NCBI RefSeq assembly: GCF_008039615.1
Contig: NZ_VDUZ01000002.1
Span: forward strand, 186,001-250,000
Source of the DNA: Vineibacter terrae
GTDB lineage: Bacteria; Pseudomonadota; Alphaproteobacteria; Reyranellales; Reyranellaceae
Direction of reading: 5' to 3'
DNA: 64,000 nucleotides
Of this stretch, positions 8,595 to 18,044 are shown piece after piece (the first letter of the stretch is position 1; every line of letters begins with the position of its first letter). Both the position numbers and the translations under genes were made by a program. The notes under the pieces are model-generated. The model saw nothing but the letters and a program-made list of their open reading frames with translations. It did not search any database and was not told where the DNA came from.

Positions 8595-8718
8595 CCTCCC
8601 CAGCTCTGCTGGGGAGGTGCCCCGAAGGGGCGGAGGGGAGCCGACGAGGCCCGCGTAACTGAGACCACGTGGGGTCCCCCTCCGGCCTTCGGCCACCTCC
8701 CCCACTGCGTGGGGGAGG
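8595..8718. repeat. Family B paired palindrome between kdpB and kdpC
   Basis: Same architecture as 7843-7970: an outer CCTCCCCAGC/GCTGGGGAGG hairpin, GTGCCCCGAAGGGGCGGAGGGGAG, a central section containing CCGACGAGGC, and the mirror-image half ending in a CCTCCCCCAC/GTGGGGGAGG hairpin. The kdpC ribosome-binding region starts within 20 bp of its edge. Confidence 0.9.
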
Positions 8719-8725
8719 CAAACGG

Positions 8726-10777
8726 TCACGCCAATCCGACGGCGGACACGACGAGGTCGATGGCCTTGATGCCGATGAACGGCACGATGATGCCGCCCAG
8801 GCCGTAGATCAGCAGGTTGCGGCGCAGCAGGGCGGCGGCGCCGCCGGGCGTGTAGCGCACGCCGCGCAGCGCCAGCGGCACCAGCGCGATGATGATCAGC
8901 GCGTTGAAGATGATGGCCGACAGGATGGCGCTCTGCGGCGTCGCCAGCGACATCACGTTGAGCGTGTCGAGCTGGGGATAGAAGGCCAGGAACATCGCCG
9001 GGATGATGGCGAAGTACTTGGCGACGTCGTTGGCGATCGAGAACGTGGTGAGCGCGCCACGCGTCATCAGCAGCTGCTTGCCGATGGCCACGATCTCGAT
9101 GAGCTTGGTCGGATCGCTGTCGAGGTCGACCATGTTGCCGGCCTCGCGCGCCGCGGCGGTGCCGGTGTGCATGGCGACGCCGACATCGGCCTGCGCCAGC
9201 GCCGGCGCGTCGTTGGTGCCGTCGCCGCACATCGCCACCAGCTTGCCCTTGGCCTGCTCCTCGCGGATCAGCTTCAGCTTCGCCTCGGGCGTGGCCTGCG
9301 CCAGGAAGTCGTCGACGCCGGCCTCGGCGGCGATGGCGGCGGCGGTGACGGCGTTGTCGCCGGTGATCATCACCGTGCGGATGCCCATCTTGCGCAGCTC
9401 GGCGAAGCGCTCGCGGATGCCGCCCTTGACGATGTCCTTGAGGTGCACGATGCCCAGGATCTGGCCGTTCCTCGACACCGCCAGCGGCGTGCCGCCCTGG
9501 CGGGCGATGTCGTTGGCGATGCGCTCGGCGTCGGGCGGGATCATCTTGCCGATGCCCAGGCCCTGGGCGTGCTCGATGATCGCCTCGACCGCGCCCTTGC
9601 GGATCACGGCCCCCTCGTGGTCGACGCCGGACATGCGGGTGTTGGCCGAGAACGGCACGAAGCGCGCCTTCAGCTCGCCCATCTCCATGCCGCGCAGGCC
9701 GTGCTTCTCCTTGGCCAGCACGACGATCGAGCGGCCTTCCGGCGTGTCGTCGGCCAGGCTGGCCAGGCGCGCGGCCTCGGCCAGCTCCCGCTCGGTGATG
9801 CCGCGCACCGGCAGGAATGCCGTCGCCTGGCGGTTGCCCAGGGTGATGGTGCCCGTCTTGTCCAGCAGCAGGGTATCGACATCGCCCGCCGCCTCGACGG
9901 CGCGGCCCGAGGTGGCCAGCACGTTGAAGCGCACCAGGCGGTCCATGCCGGCGATGCCTATGGCCGACAGCAGGGCGCCGATCGTGGTCGGGATCAGGGT
10001 GACGAACAGCGCGATCAGCACCACGGCCGAGACCGCGCCGCCGGCGTAGTCGGCGAAGCTCGGGATGCTGGCCACCGCGAAGATGAAGATGATGGTGAGG
10101 CCGGCCAGCAGGATGTTGAGCGCGATCTCGTTGGGGGTCTTCTGGCGCACGGCACCTTCGACCAGGGCGATCATGCGGTCGAGGAAGCTCGAGCCGGCCG
10201 CCGCCGTGACCTTCACCTTGATGCGGTCGGACAGCACGCGCGTGCCGCCGGTCACCGCGGAGCGGTCGCCGCCGGCCTCGCGGATCACCGGCGCCGACTC
10301 GCCGGTGATCGCCGATTCGTCGACCGTGGCCACGCCCTCGATGATCTCGCCATCGCCGGGGATGGTGTCGCCGGCCTCGACCAGCACGACGTCGCCGACC
10401 TGCAGCTCGGGCGCACGCACCTGCTCGAACATGTCGGAGACGCCCAGCAGGCGCTTGGCGACCGTCTCGGTGCGGGTGCGGCGCAGGGCGTCGGCCTGCG
10501 CCTTGCCGCGGCCTTCCGCCACCGCCTCGGCGAAGTTCGCGAACAGCAATGTCGCCCACAGCCAGATCACGATCTGCACCGTGAAGCCGACGCCCTTGGC
10601 GCCGCCGACGATGTCACGCACCATCAGGACGGTGGCCACCAGCGCCACCATCTCGAGCACGAACATCACGGGGTTGCGGATCTGCACGCGCGGGTCGAGC
10701 TTGCGGAAGCTCTCGACAATGGCGGGCTTGATGAGCGCGGGGTCGAACAGCGAAGCCGCGCGCGGACCACTGGACAT
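8726..10777 (-). CDS. kdpB: K+-transporting ATPase ATP-binding subunit KdpB
   Basis: A 683-residue P-type ATPase subunit, catalytic for K+ uptake in the KdpFABC complex. The phosphorylation motif DKTGTIT has its Asp at residue 306. The TGES actuator loop (ITGESAPV), [13 protein letters not shown] hinge and the C-terminal TM helices are all present. Length matches E. coli KdpB. The chosen ATG has GGAG upstream; 7 bases after the stop codon a palindromic repeat begins, and another lies before the gene. Identification is secure. Confidence 0.98.
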   Translation of the reverse strand: MSSGPRAASLFDPALIKPAIVESFRKLDPRVQIRNPVMFVLEMVALVATVLMVRDIVGGAKGVGFTVQIVIWLWATLLFANFAEAVAEGRGKAQADALRRTRTETVAKRLLGVSDMFEQVRAPELQVGDVVLVEAGDTIPGDGEIIEGVATVDESAITGESAPVIREAGGDRSAVTGGTRVLSDRIKVKVTAAAGSSFLDRMIALVEGAVRQKTPNEIALNILLAGLTIIFIFAVASIPSFADYAGGAVSAVVLIALFVTLIPTTIGALLSAIGIAGMDRLVRFNVLATSGRAVEAAGDVDTLLLDKTGTITLGNRQATAFLPVRGITERELAEAARLASLADDTPEGRSIVVLAKEKHGLRGMEMGELKARFVPFSANTRMSGVDHEGAVIRKGAVEAIIEHAQGLGIGKMIPPDAERIANDIARQGGTPLAVSRNGQILGIVHLKDIVKGGIRERFAELRKMGIRTVMITGDNAVTAAAIAAEAGVDDFLAQATPEAKLKLIREEQAKGKLVAMCGDGTNDAPALAQADVGVAMHTGTAAAREAGNMVDLDSDPTKLIEIVAIGKQLLMTRGALTTFSIANDVAKYFAIIPAMFLAFYPQLDTLNVMSLATPQSAILSAIIFNALIIIALVPLALRGVRYTPGGAAALLRRNLLIYGLGGIIVPFIGIKAIDLVVSAVGLA

Positions 10778-10796
10778 AGTTGGATCTCCGTTACGT

Positions 10797-10923
10797 CCTC
10801 CTCCCCACGCAGTGGGGAGGTGCCCCGAAGGGGCGGAGGGGAGCCGACGTGGCTTGTGCAACTGAGACCACGTCGGGTCCCCCTCCGGCCTTCGGCCACC
10901 TCCCCCAACTTCGTTGGGGGAGG
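10797..10923. repeat. Family B paired palindrome between kdpA and kdpB
   Basis: Third copy of the CCTCCCCAC/GTGGGGAGG element in the kdp cluster, with the same GTGCCCCGAAGGGGCGGAGG interior and a mirror-image second half. It occupies nearly the whole gap between kdpA and kdpB, where most kdp operons have a few bases. Confidence 0.9.
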
Positions 10924-10928
10924 GAAAA

Positions 10929-12638
10929 TCAGAACACCGACCCGGCGAGCATGGCGAGGTGCTCGGCGATCGGGCCGAGCGCCAGGGCCGGGAAGTAGGT
11001 GAGGCCGCCGACGATCACGACGACGCCGACCAGAAGCCCGATGAACAGGCCGCCATGGGTCGGGAACGTGCCCACCGACACCGCGGTCTTGCGCTTGGCC
11101 GCCAGCGAGCCGGCGACCGCCAGCATGGGCACGATCATCGCGAAGCGCCCCACCGCCATCGTCACCGCCAGGGTCGAGTTGTAGAACATGGTGTTGCCGG
11201 TGAGGCCGCCGAAGGCGCTGCCGTTGTTGGCCGCCGCCGAGGTGAAGGCATAGAAGATCTCGGAGAAGCCGTGCGGGCCGGCATTGGCCGGGCCGGCGAG
11301 GCCGGCCGGGATCACCGTGGCGAGCGCCGTGAAGCCCAGCACCACCAGCGGCAGGCACAGGATGGCGAGCATGGTCATCTTGACCTCGCGCGCCTCGATC
11401 TTCTTGCCGACATACTCCGGCGTGCGGCCCACCATCAGGCCGGCGACGAACACCGAGATGATGGCGAACAGCAGCATGCCGTAGAGGCCGGCGCCGACGC
11501 CGCCCACGATCACCTCGCCCAGCAGCATGTTGGCCAGCGGCACGGCGCCGCCCAGCGGCATGAAGCTGTCATGCATGGCATTGACCGCGCCGCACGAGGC
11601 CGCCGTGGTGACGACGGCGAACAGCGCCGACAACGCCTCGCCGAAGCGCACCTCCTTGCCTTCCATGTTGCCGGCAGACGGATCGACGCCCAACGCCGTC
11701 AGCAGCGGATTGCCGCCAGCCTCTGCCCAGTACGTGATGAACACGCCGACCACGAACAGCACGCCCATGGCGGCGAGGATCGCCCAGCCCTGGCGCTCGT
11801 CGCCGACGCGCCGGCCGAAGACGTTGGTCATCGCCGCGCCGAGCACGAGGATGCTCAGCATCTGCACCAGGTTGGAGAGCGCCGTCGGGTTCTCGTAGGG
11901 ATGCGCCGAGTTGGCGTTGAAGAAGCCGCCGCCGTTGGTGCCCAGCATCTTGATGGCGAGCTGCGAGGCCACCGGGCCCTGCGCGATCACCTGCTTGCCG
12001 CCCTCCAGGGTTGTGGCCTCGACATAGGGCGACAGGTTCTGCGGCACGCCCTGCCAGACATAGAACAGGGTCAGCACGATGCACATCGGCAGCAGCACGT
12101 AGAGCGTGACGCGCACCAGGTCGGCCCAGAAATTGCCGATGCCCCGCGACTCGGCGCGCGCGAAGCCACGCACGAGCGCCGCGGCAAGCGCGATGCCTGA
12201 CGCCGCCGACGTGAAGTTCTGCACCGTCAGGCCGGCCATCTGCACCAGATAGCTCATGGTGCTTTCGCCGCCGTAGTTCTGCCAGTTGGTGTTGGTGGCG
12301 AAGCTCATGGCGGTGTTGGCGGCAAGGTCCGGCGCCACGGCCGCCATGTCCTGCGGGTTGAACGGCAGCATCCCCTGCAGGCGCTGCAGGCCGTAGAGCA
12401 GGGCAAAGCCGAACAGGTGGAAGATCAGCATGCCGCCGCAATAGGCCCACCAGCTCTGGTTCTCCGTCGGCTTGACGCCGCTCAGCCAGTAGAAGCCGCG
12501 CTCGACCGGCCCCAGCACGGGCGACAGGAAGGTTCTCTCGCCTTCCAGGACGCGGTCGAGGTAGCCGCCGATCGGGCGCGCCAGCGCCACGACGATGGCG
12601 ATGAAGACGAGGATCTGGATCCAGCCGTTGACGGTCAT
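10929..12638 (-). CDS. kdpA: K+-transporting ATPase K+-binding subunit KdpA
   Basis: A 569-residue polytopic membrane protein, the K+-selective channel-like subunit of KdpFABC. It shows the four pore-loop repeats typical of the SKT superfamily, including [35 protein letters not shown] and [12 protein letters not shown]. Its N-terminus (NGWIQILVF) and length agree with the family. It starts eight bases downstream of kdpF. Confidence 0.98.
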   Translation of the reverse strand: MTVNGWIQILVFIAIVVALARPIGGYLDRVLEGERTFLSPVLGPVERGFYWLSGVKPTENQSWWAYCGGMLIFHLFGFALLYGLQRLQGMLPFNPQDMAAVAPDLAANTAMSFATNTNWQNYGGESTMSYLVQMAGLTVQNFTSAASGIALAAALVRGFARAESRGIGNFWADLVRVTLYVLLPMCIVLTLFYVWQGVPQNLSPYVEATTLEGGKQVIAQGPVASQLAIKMLGTNGGGFFNANSAHPYENPTALSNLVQMLSILVLGAAMTNVFGRRVGDERQGWAILAAMGVLFVVGVFITYWAEAGGNPLLTALGVDPSAGNMEGKEVRFGEALSALFAVVTTAASCGAVNAMHDSFMPLGGAVPLANMLLGEVIVGGVGAGLYGMLLFAIISVFVAGLMVGRTPEYVGKKIEAREVKMTMLAILCLPLVVLGFTALATVIPAGLAGPANAGPHGFSEIFYAFTSAAANNGSAFGGLTGNTMFYNSTLAVTMAVGRFAMIVPMLAVAGSLAAKRKTAVSVGTFPTHGGLFIGLLVGVVVIVGGLTYFPALALGPIAEHLAMLAGSVF

Positions 12639-12646
12639 GGCGCGCC

Positions 12647-12736
12647 TCAGAATTTCTCCGGCCGCGTCAGCGCCACGGTCAGGTAGGCAAGCAGGAAGAC
12701 GGTCAGCAGACCGCCCAGCACATAATCGAGCGTCAT
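12647..12736 (-). CDS. kdpF: KdpF small subunit
   Basis: A 29-residue single-TM peptide, too short for routine gene finding. It begins [20 protein letters not shown] and ends ALTRPEKF, the classic KdpF pattern including the terminal LxRPExF. KdpF stabilises the KdpABC complex in the membrane. A GAGG ribosome-binding sequence overlaps the stop codon of the upstream mini-ORF, so translation of the two is probably coupled. Confidence 0.93.
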   Translation of the reverse strand: MTLDYVLGGLLTVFLLAYLTVALTRPEKF

Positions 12737-12743
12737 GGTGACC

Positions 12744-12827
12744 TCACAGGCGACGGCACAGCGCTTCGTACGCGACCATCAGCAGCATCAGCGCGCAGCC
12801 ACCGCCCAGAAAGAGGATGTCGAGCAT
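12744..12827 (-). CDS. 27-residue membrane mini-protein upstream of kdpF
   Basis: A tiny ORF with a GGAG site seven to eight bases before its ATG. The peptide MLDILFLGGGCALMLLMVAY continues to EALCRRL. It is a single hydrophobic helix with a positively charged C-terminus. Comparable 25-30 residue ORFs of the form MLD-hydrophobic-Y.R.C.RL precede kdpF in other bacteria, to my recollection, without an established function. It ends seven bases before kdpF. An additional KdpFABC-associated peptide or a leader peptide that tunes kdpF translation are both possible. Confidence 0.75.
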   Translation of the reverse strand: MLDILFLGGGCALMLLMVAYEALCRRL

Positions 12828-12917
12828 AGAGGGACTCCAGCGCGGTTCCGGAGGGAACGCGCGCCGGGATATGGGCTGCCGGCGGATAGGAATTCGAGAC
12901 GGGCGATTGCCCCGGCC

Positions 12918-12934
12918 CATAAGAACCGCATAGG
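12918..12934 (-). promoter_or_regulatory. CATAAG-N5-CATAGG direct repeat upstream of kdp, candidate KdpE operator
   Basis: Lies 91 bp upstream of the kdp mini-ORF. It shares 16 of 17 bases with the site at 4194-4210 and has the same 11-bp period. A further GATAGG hexamer at 12885 is 33 bp (three periods) away. OmpR-family regulators such as KdpE bind repeats of this geometry. Confidence 0.5.
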
Positions 12935-13006
12935 AATCAGGCGTCGCGCCCGTGCAGCTCGGGACCTCAGGACTGGCGCTTGCCCCGCTTGCGCGCAGAC
13001 TGCACC

Positions 13007-16000
13007 ATGCGCGATCGATGGGTGACCGACATCCAGTCGGCGGAACTTCCTGGCACGGTCATGGTCCAGTTCCACCTGATGCCCAGTGACGCGACGGCCG
13101 TGGCCGAGCGGCGGATCGCGCATGTGGCGGCGACCGGGGCGACAGAGCTCAATCTTGTGGATCTCGGTCTCTCTCGCCTGCCGGATTCCCTGGCGCGGCT
13201 GACACATCTTCAGAGGCTCGACCTGTCGCGAAACCGGCTGACGGCGCTCTCGGATGTCCTTGCCAATCTTACGCAGCTTCGCGCGCTGGATGTGACAGCG
13301 AACCAGCTCACGGTGCTGCCCGACGCCCTGGGCGCACTGCGAGGGCTCCAGAGCCTCATGCTTTGGAACAACCAGTTGACGGCACTGCCGGAGACGATGA
13401 CCGACCTCGTGCAGCTCCAGCACGTGAGCCTCAGGAACAACCACCTCACGGCCTTGCCGGACGGCATCGCCAATCTCGTCCGGCTGCAGTGGCTGGATGT
13501 CTCGTTCAACAAGCTGACAGCGCTGCCTGAGGATCTCGGCAAGCTCGCATCGCTGCAGCATCTCATGGTCGGCGGCAACGCGCTCGCGGCGCTGCCGGAC
13601 AGCCTGGCCGGGCTCACGCAGCTGCGGCTACTTGGTGCCGAGCTGAACCAGCTGACCACGCTGCCCGCTGGTCTGACCGAGCTGGGGCAGCTCAACACCC
13701 TCGACCTGGCCGACAATCGCCTGACCGCCTTCCCGGACAAGCTTTCCAGGCTTGCACGGCTGGAACACCTCAGGGTCTCGCGCAATCAGCTGGCCAACCT
13801 GCCAGACGGCACGGCAGACCTTGTCCAGCTGCGCTACCTCGCCGTCGAAGGCAACCGGCTGACAGCGCTGCCCGGCCGCCTGGCCAACCTGGTCCGGCTC
13901 GGGGTGCTCGTCGCCGCGGACAACCAGCTGAGCAGGTTGCCGGAAGGGCTGGGCAGGCTTGCCAGCCTCACCAAGCTGGACCTGGCGGGCAACCGGCTGA
14001 CGGCGCTGGCGACCGAGCTGTCCCCGCTCGTCCGGCTGAGATACCTCGACATCGCCCGCAACCTGTTCACCGTGCTGCCGGACGACCTGGGAAGCCTGAC
14101 CGCGCTGGAGACGCTCAATCTCTCCGAGAATGCGCTGACGCGGCTGCCGGACGGCGTCGGAAACCTCGCGCAACTGGAATACCTGAACGTCGCGGGGAAC
14201 AGGCTGACAGCGCTCCCGGAGTCGATGACCAATCTCTCGCGGGTCGCGATGTTCTTTCTGCACGGCAACCCCGACCTCGCCCTGCCGACCGAGATTCTCG
14301 GACCGACGTGGCAGGATGTCGAGAAGGGCCGCCGCCCCGAGTCCGCAGCCAGCATCCTCGATTACTATTTCCGCACCGTTCGCGGCGCGCAGGCGCTGAA
14401 CGAGGCCAAGCTCATCCTCGTCGGCCGCGGCGGCGTCGGCAAGACGAGCCTTCGCCGCCGCCTGGTGGCCGGTCAGTTCGATGCCGACGAGAGGGAAACA
14501 CCGGGCATCGAGATCCAGCAGTGGGTTGTCAACGTGCCGAGCGGCGCCGATGTGCGGCTGCATATCTGGGATTTCGGCGGGCAGGAGATCCTCCATGCCA
14601 CGCACCAGTTCTTCCTGACCGAGCGAACCCTGTACCTGCTGGTGCTGGCGGGCCGCGAAGGCGGCGCCATGCCGGATGCCGAATACTGGCTCCAGCTGAT
14701 TCGCAGCTTCGGCGGCGACTCGCGCGTGCTGATCGTCCTCAACAAGTCGAGCGCCCATCGCTTCGACCTCGATCGCGGCCTGCTGCTGACGAAGTATCCC
14801 TTCATCGTCGGCGTGATCGCCACTGATTGCGCGGATGGAACCGGCATCGCGGACCTGAAGGAGCAGATCCTGAGGTACACCGACGAGCTGGATCATCGCC
14901 GCACGAAGTTCCCGGCCGAGTGGTTCGCCATCAAGGAGCGGCTGGCGACGATGAAGGACAACTTCATCGCCTGGGAAGCCTACCAGGACGTCTGCCGCGA
15001 GCTGGGCGAGACCGATCCCGCGGCGCAGCGCGAGCTGGCGGGCTTCCTGCACGTGCTGGGGATCGCGCTCAACTACCGCGACGATCCACGCCTCAAGGAC
15101 ACGCACGTGCTCAACCCGCATTGGGTGACGGACGGGATTTATTCGGTCCTTCGCGCCAGCCAGCGCACGAACGTCGGCGGGATCCTCACAAAGGCAGACC
15201 TCGGGCAGGCGCTCGATGCCCGGCGCTACCCGGCCGACACACACGATTTCCTGCTGCGCCTCATGGAAAAATTCGAGCTCTGCTTCCGTCTGGGCGGTCG
15301 CGCCGAGCGGTACCTCGTGCCCGAGCTGCTGAGCGAGGCAGGCGTCGGCGTCGATCCGACGCCACCGGATCTGGGGTTCCGCTATGAATACGAATACGCG
15401 CTGCCGGAAGGCCTGCTGCCGCGGTTCATCGTGCAGACCCACGCGATGAGCGAGAAGACGCCGCGCTGGCGCACCGGGGTCGTGCTGGAGCGCGACCGGT
15501 GTCGTGCCGTGGTCCGCGCCGACCGCGACAAGCGCACCGTCGGGATCTCGGTCCATGGACCACCAAACCTGCGGCGAAGCCTTCTCGCCATCATCCGCGA
15601 GAAGTTCGATGCGATTCACAGCGACTTCAGCGGCCTGCCGGTTCAGCAACGCGTGCCATTGCCGGATGAACCCGACCTGACCGTCAGCTACGAGCACCTG
15701 CTCATACTCGAAGATGAGGCCGAAGAATGGGTTCGGCCCGAGCGATCGAAGAAGCGGTATCGCGTTGCCGATCTGCTCAACGGCGTCGAATCGGCCGCCG
15801 ATCGGCAACAGCGCCGCTGGGAGAACCTGGCCGCCGGCCACGATCCCAACGCCTATGTCCCGCGGCGCAGGAATGCGCTGGCTGCCGAGCAGAACGACAC
15901 GCGAGGTGGTGAAATGCCCGCAAAATGCAGGCTGCTCTTCCTGGCCGCCAACCCGAGCGGAACCTCGCAATTGGCCCTGGATCGCGAGAGCCGCGAGATG

Positions 16001-16534
16001 GACCAGAAGATCCGGGCTTCGGATCACCGCGACTCGCTGGATCTCATCACGAAGTGGGCGATCCGTCCGGATGACCTGCTGCAGTATCTGAATCAATTCC
16101 GGCCGCACATCGTTCATTTCAGCGGCCACGGCGACGCAACGGAGGAAATCATTCTTCACGACAGCCGCGAGCTGGCGAAGCCGGTTTCGAAGGCGGCCTT
16201 GAAGCAGCTCCTGCGGACCATGAAGGACAACATCCGCGTCGTCGTGCTCAACGCATGCTTCTCGCGGCCTCAGGCCGAAGCCATCACGGAAGTGGTGGAC
16301 TGCGCCATCGGGATGAAGCGGGCGATCGGCGACAATGCCGCTATAACATTCTCCGCATCCTTCTACCGCGCCATCGGCTTCGGACGCTCCGTTCAAGAAG
16401 CCTTCGACCAGGGTATCGCGGCCCTGATGCTCGAGGATATCCCCGAGGACACAACGCCCGAGCTCCTGGTCAAGGACGGCGTCGACGCCAATGCCATCTA
16501 TCTTGTCGGCACCGGCCCGCGCGCGCCCACGTAG
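13007..16534 (+). CDS. LRR-Roc-COR-CHAT protein (bacterial ROCO GTPase with caspase-like effector domain)
   Basis: A protein of about 1,175 residues. Residues about 40-440 form 16 leucine-rich repeats, nearly all exactly 23 residues long (pattern L..L..LdLs.N.LtaLPd.l). A Roc GTPase domain follows with P-loop GRGGVGKT (473-480), DFGGQE switch II (522-527) and NKSS (579-582) in place of the usual NKxD. A COR domain occupies about 620-800. After a linker, the last ~200 residues are a CHAT (caspase-like) domain with His1041 in HFSGHG and Cys1084 in LNACFS as the catalytic pair. It is probably a cytoplasmic ligand-sensing switch that activates a peptidase. The start is uncertain: TTG 12980, ATG 13007 and ATG 13079 are all possible, none with a clear ribosome-binding site. 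It stands alone between kdp and aroA. Confidence 0.9.
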   Translation: MRDRWVTDIQSAELPGTVMVQFHLMPSDATAVAERRIAHVAATGATELNLVDLGLSRLPDSLARLTHLQRLDLSRNRLTALSDVLANLTQLRALDVTANQLTVLPDALGALRGLQSLMLWNNQLTALPETMTDLVQLQHVSLRNNHLTALPDGIANLVRLQWLDVSFNKLTALPEDLGKLASLQHLMVGGNALAALPDSLAGLTQLRLLGAELNQLTTLPAGLTELGQLNTLDLADNRLTAFPDKLSRLARLEHLRVSRNQLANLPDGTADLVQLRYLAVEGNRLTALPGRLANLVRLGVLVAADNQLSRLPEGLGRLASLTKLDLAGNRLTALATELSPLVRLRYLDIARNLFTVLPDDLGSLTALETLNLSENALTRLPDGVGNLAQLEYLNVAGNRLTALPESMTNLSRVAMFFLHGNPDLALPTEILGPTWQDVEKGRRPESAASILDYYFRTVRGAQALNEAKLILVGRGGVGKTSLRRRLVAGQFDADERETPGIEIQQWVVNVPSGADVRLHIWDFGGQEILHATHQFFLTERTLYLLVLAGREGGAMPDAEYWLQLIRSFGGDSRVLIVLNKSSAHRFDLDRGLLLTKYPFIVGVIATDCADGTGIADLKEQILRYTDELDHRRTKFPAEWFAIKERLATMKDNFIAWEAYQDVCRELGETDPAAQRELAGFLHVLGIALNYRDDPRLKDTHVLNPHWVTDGIYSVLRASQRTNVGGILTKADLGQALDARRYPADTHDFLLRLMEKFELCFRLGGRAERYLVPELLSEAGVGVDPTPPDLGFRYEYEYALPEGLLPRFIVQTHAMSEKTPRWRTGVVLERDRCRAVVRADRDKRTVGISVHGPPNLRRSLLAIIREKFDAIHSDFSGLPVQQRVPLPDEPDLTVSYEHLLILEDEAEEWVRPERSKKRYRVADLLNGVESAADRQQRRWENLAAGHDPNAYVPRRRNALAAEQNDTRGGEMPAKCRLLFLAANPSGTSQLALDRESREMDQKIRASDHRDSLDLITKWAIRPDDLLQYLNQFRPHIVHFSGHGDATEEIILHDSRELAKPVSKAALKQLLRTMKDNIRVVVLNACFSRPQAEAITEVVDCAIGMKRAIGDNAAITFSASFYRAIGFGRSVQEAFDQGIAALMLEDIPEDTTPELLVKDGVDANAIYLVGTGPRAPT
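15903..15916 (+). promoter_or_regulatory. Internal ribosome-binding site and ATG at the CHAT domain boundary
   Basis: GAGG (15903-15906), seven bases, then an in-frame ATG at 15914 (codon 970), exactly where the CHAT domain begins (PAKCRLLFLAANP). It would allow a free 206-residue effector. Ideal spacing, but chance is possible. Confidence 0.35.
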
Positions 16535-16666
16535 GCGCGCGTGGGATCCACACGAACGGACTGTCGGTGGCCGGCCAAGGTCAGGCCCACGTCCATCGGC
16601 GCGGTGCTGCGCGACCGATGGAAGAGCGCCGCTGGAGCGGCGCGGCCCGACCGACTACGGGATGGC

Positions 16667-18007
16667 CTACGCGTTCGTGATCTTCGCGCCCAGGTCGTTC
16701 ATCATGTCGGCGAAGCCGGGGAAGCTGGTGTTGATCGGGCTGCCGTCGTCGACGGCCACGGGGCTTTGCGCTGCCAGGCCCAGCACCAGGAACGACATCG
16801 CGATGCGATGGTCCAGATGCGTCGCTACCAGGCCGCCGCCGGGCACGGCGCCGCCCTGGACGTGCAGGTAGTCGGCGCCGATCTCGAAGCGCACGCCGTT
16901 GGCCTGCAGGCCCGCCGCGACGCTGGCCAGGCGGTCGCTTTCCTTGGCGCGCAGCTCGGCGACGCCCTGCATGCGCGTCGTGCCCTCGGCGACGGCGGCG
17001 GCGACGGCGAGGACGGGATACTCGTCGATCATGCTGGGCGCGCGGTCCGGCGGCACGTCGATGCCCTTGAGCGCGCCGCCCCTGATGCGCAGGTCGGCCA
17101 CGGTCTCGCCGCCCATCACGCGCCGGTTCTCGAAGGAGAGCGCCGCGCCCATCTCGCGCAAGGTCTCGTAGAGGCCGGCGCGTGTCGGGTTGATGCCGAC
17201 ATTCTCCACCGTGACGTCGCTGCCCGGCCGCACCGCCGCCGCCACGACGGCGAAGGCGGCCGACGACGGATCGCCCGGCACCACGATGTGGCGGTTGCCG
17301 GCCAGCTCGGGCTGGCCGACGATGGTGATGGCACGCGCGCCGTCATCCAGCGCCCGGGTGCGCACGGCGGCGCTGAATCCTTCGAGCATGCGCTCGGTGT
17401 GATCGCGCGTCGGCTCGGGCTCGATCACCGTCGTCTCGCCGGGCGTGTTGAGCCCGGCCAGCAGGATCGCCGACTTCACCTGCGCCGAGGCGACCGGCAG
17501 GCGGTACTCGATCGGCATCATCGTCGGCGCGCCGGTGACGGCCATGGGCAGGCGCCCGCCGTCGCGCGACACGAACCGCGCGCCCATGCGCGACAGCGGC
17601 TCGATCACCCGCAGCATCGGCCGCCGCCGCAGCGAGGCGTCGCCGGTCATGAAGCTGGTGAAGGCGTGGCTGGCGATCAGCCCCGACAGCAGGCGCGCCG
17701 ACGTGCCCGAATTGCCCATGTCGAGCACATCGGGCGGCTCGCGGAAACCGCCGACGCCGACGCCGCGCACGCGCCAGGCGCCATCGCCGAGGCGGACCAC
17801 GTCGGCGCCCAGCAGCCGCAGCGCCGCGGCGCTGGACAGGATGTCCTCGCCCTCGAGCAGACCCTCGATCGTGGTCTCGCCGACGGTGACGGCGCCGAAC
17901 ATCAGAGCGCGATGCGAGATCGACTTGTCGCCCGGCGCGCGCACGCGGCCTTCCAGCCGCGCCACGGGCGCGGAGACGAGCTTCTGCGGAACGGACGAGG
18001 ACGACAC
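16667..18007 (-). CDS. aroA: 3-phosphoshikimate 1-carboxyvinyltransferase (EPSP synthase)
   Basis: A 446-residue cytoplasmic enzyme of the shikimate pathway that joins PEP to shikimate-3-phosphate. Family motifs are present: [11 protein letters not shown] near the N-terminus, [16 protein letters not shown], and RAKESDR with the catalytic Glu. I chose the GTG at 18007 because CGGAG lies seven bases upstream and the protein then begins like other alphaproteobacterial AroA proteins. An ATG at 18061 would add 18 residues and overlap the end of the upstream araC-type gene by 17 bp. The 132 bases between its end and the LRR gene hold a GC-rich half-palindrome at 16624-16648. Confidence 0.95.
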   Translation of the reverse strand: MSSSSVPQKLVSAPVARLEGRVRAPGDKSISHRALMFGAVTVGETTIEGLLEGEDILSSAAALRLLGADVVRLGDGAWRVRGVGVGGFREPPDVLDMGNSGTSARLLSGLIASHAFTSFMTGDASLRRRPMLRVIEPLSRMGARFVSRDGGRLPMAVTGAPTMMPIEYRLPVASAQVKSAILLAGLNTPGETTVIEPEPTRDHTERMLEGFSAAVRTRALDDGARAITIVGQPELAGNRHIVVPGDPSSAAFAVVAAAVRPGSDVTVENVGINPTRAGLYETLREMGAALSFENRRVMGGETVADLRIRGGALKGIDVPPDRAPSMIDEYPVLAVAAAVAEGTTRMQGVAELRAKESDRLASVAAGLQANGVRFEIGADYLHVQGGAVPGGGLVATHLDHRIAMSFLVLGLAAQSPVAVDDGSPINTSFPGFADMMNDLGAKITNA

Positions 18008-18044
18008 GGGACGACTCCGGGAGCCAGAGGGCAAACGCGCGCCG

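Noticed and set aside
7899-10559. 886-codon minus frame overlapping kdpB and kdpC in another phase
   Set aside because: Arg/Gly/His low complexity and it runs through intergenic repeats; kdpB and kdpC occupy the region in the other frames.
13628-16396. Long minus-strand frame opposite the LRR-Roc-COR-CHAT gene (922 codons)
   Set aside because: Low-complexity shadow of a repeat-rich gene; no motifs and no start signal.
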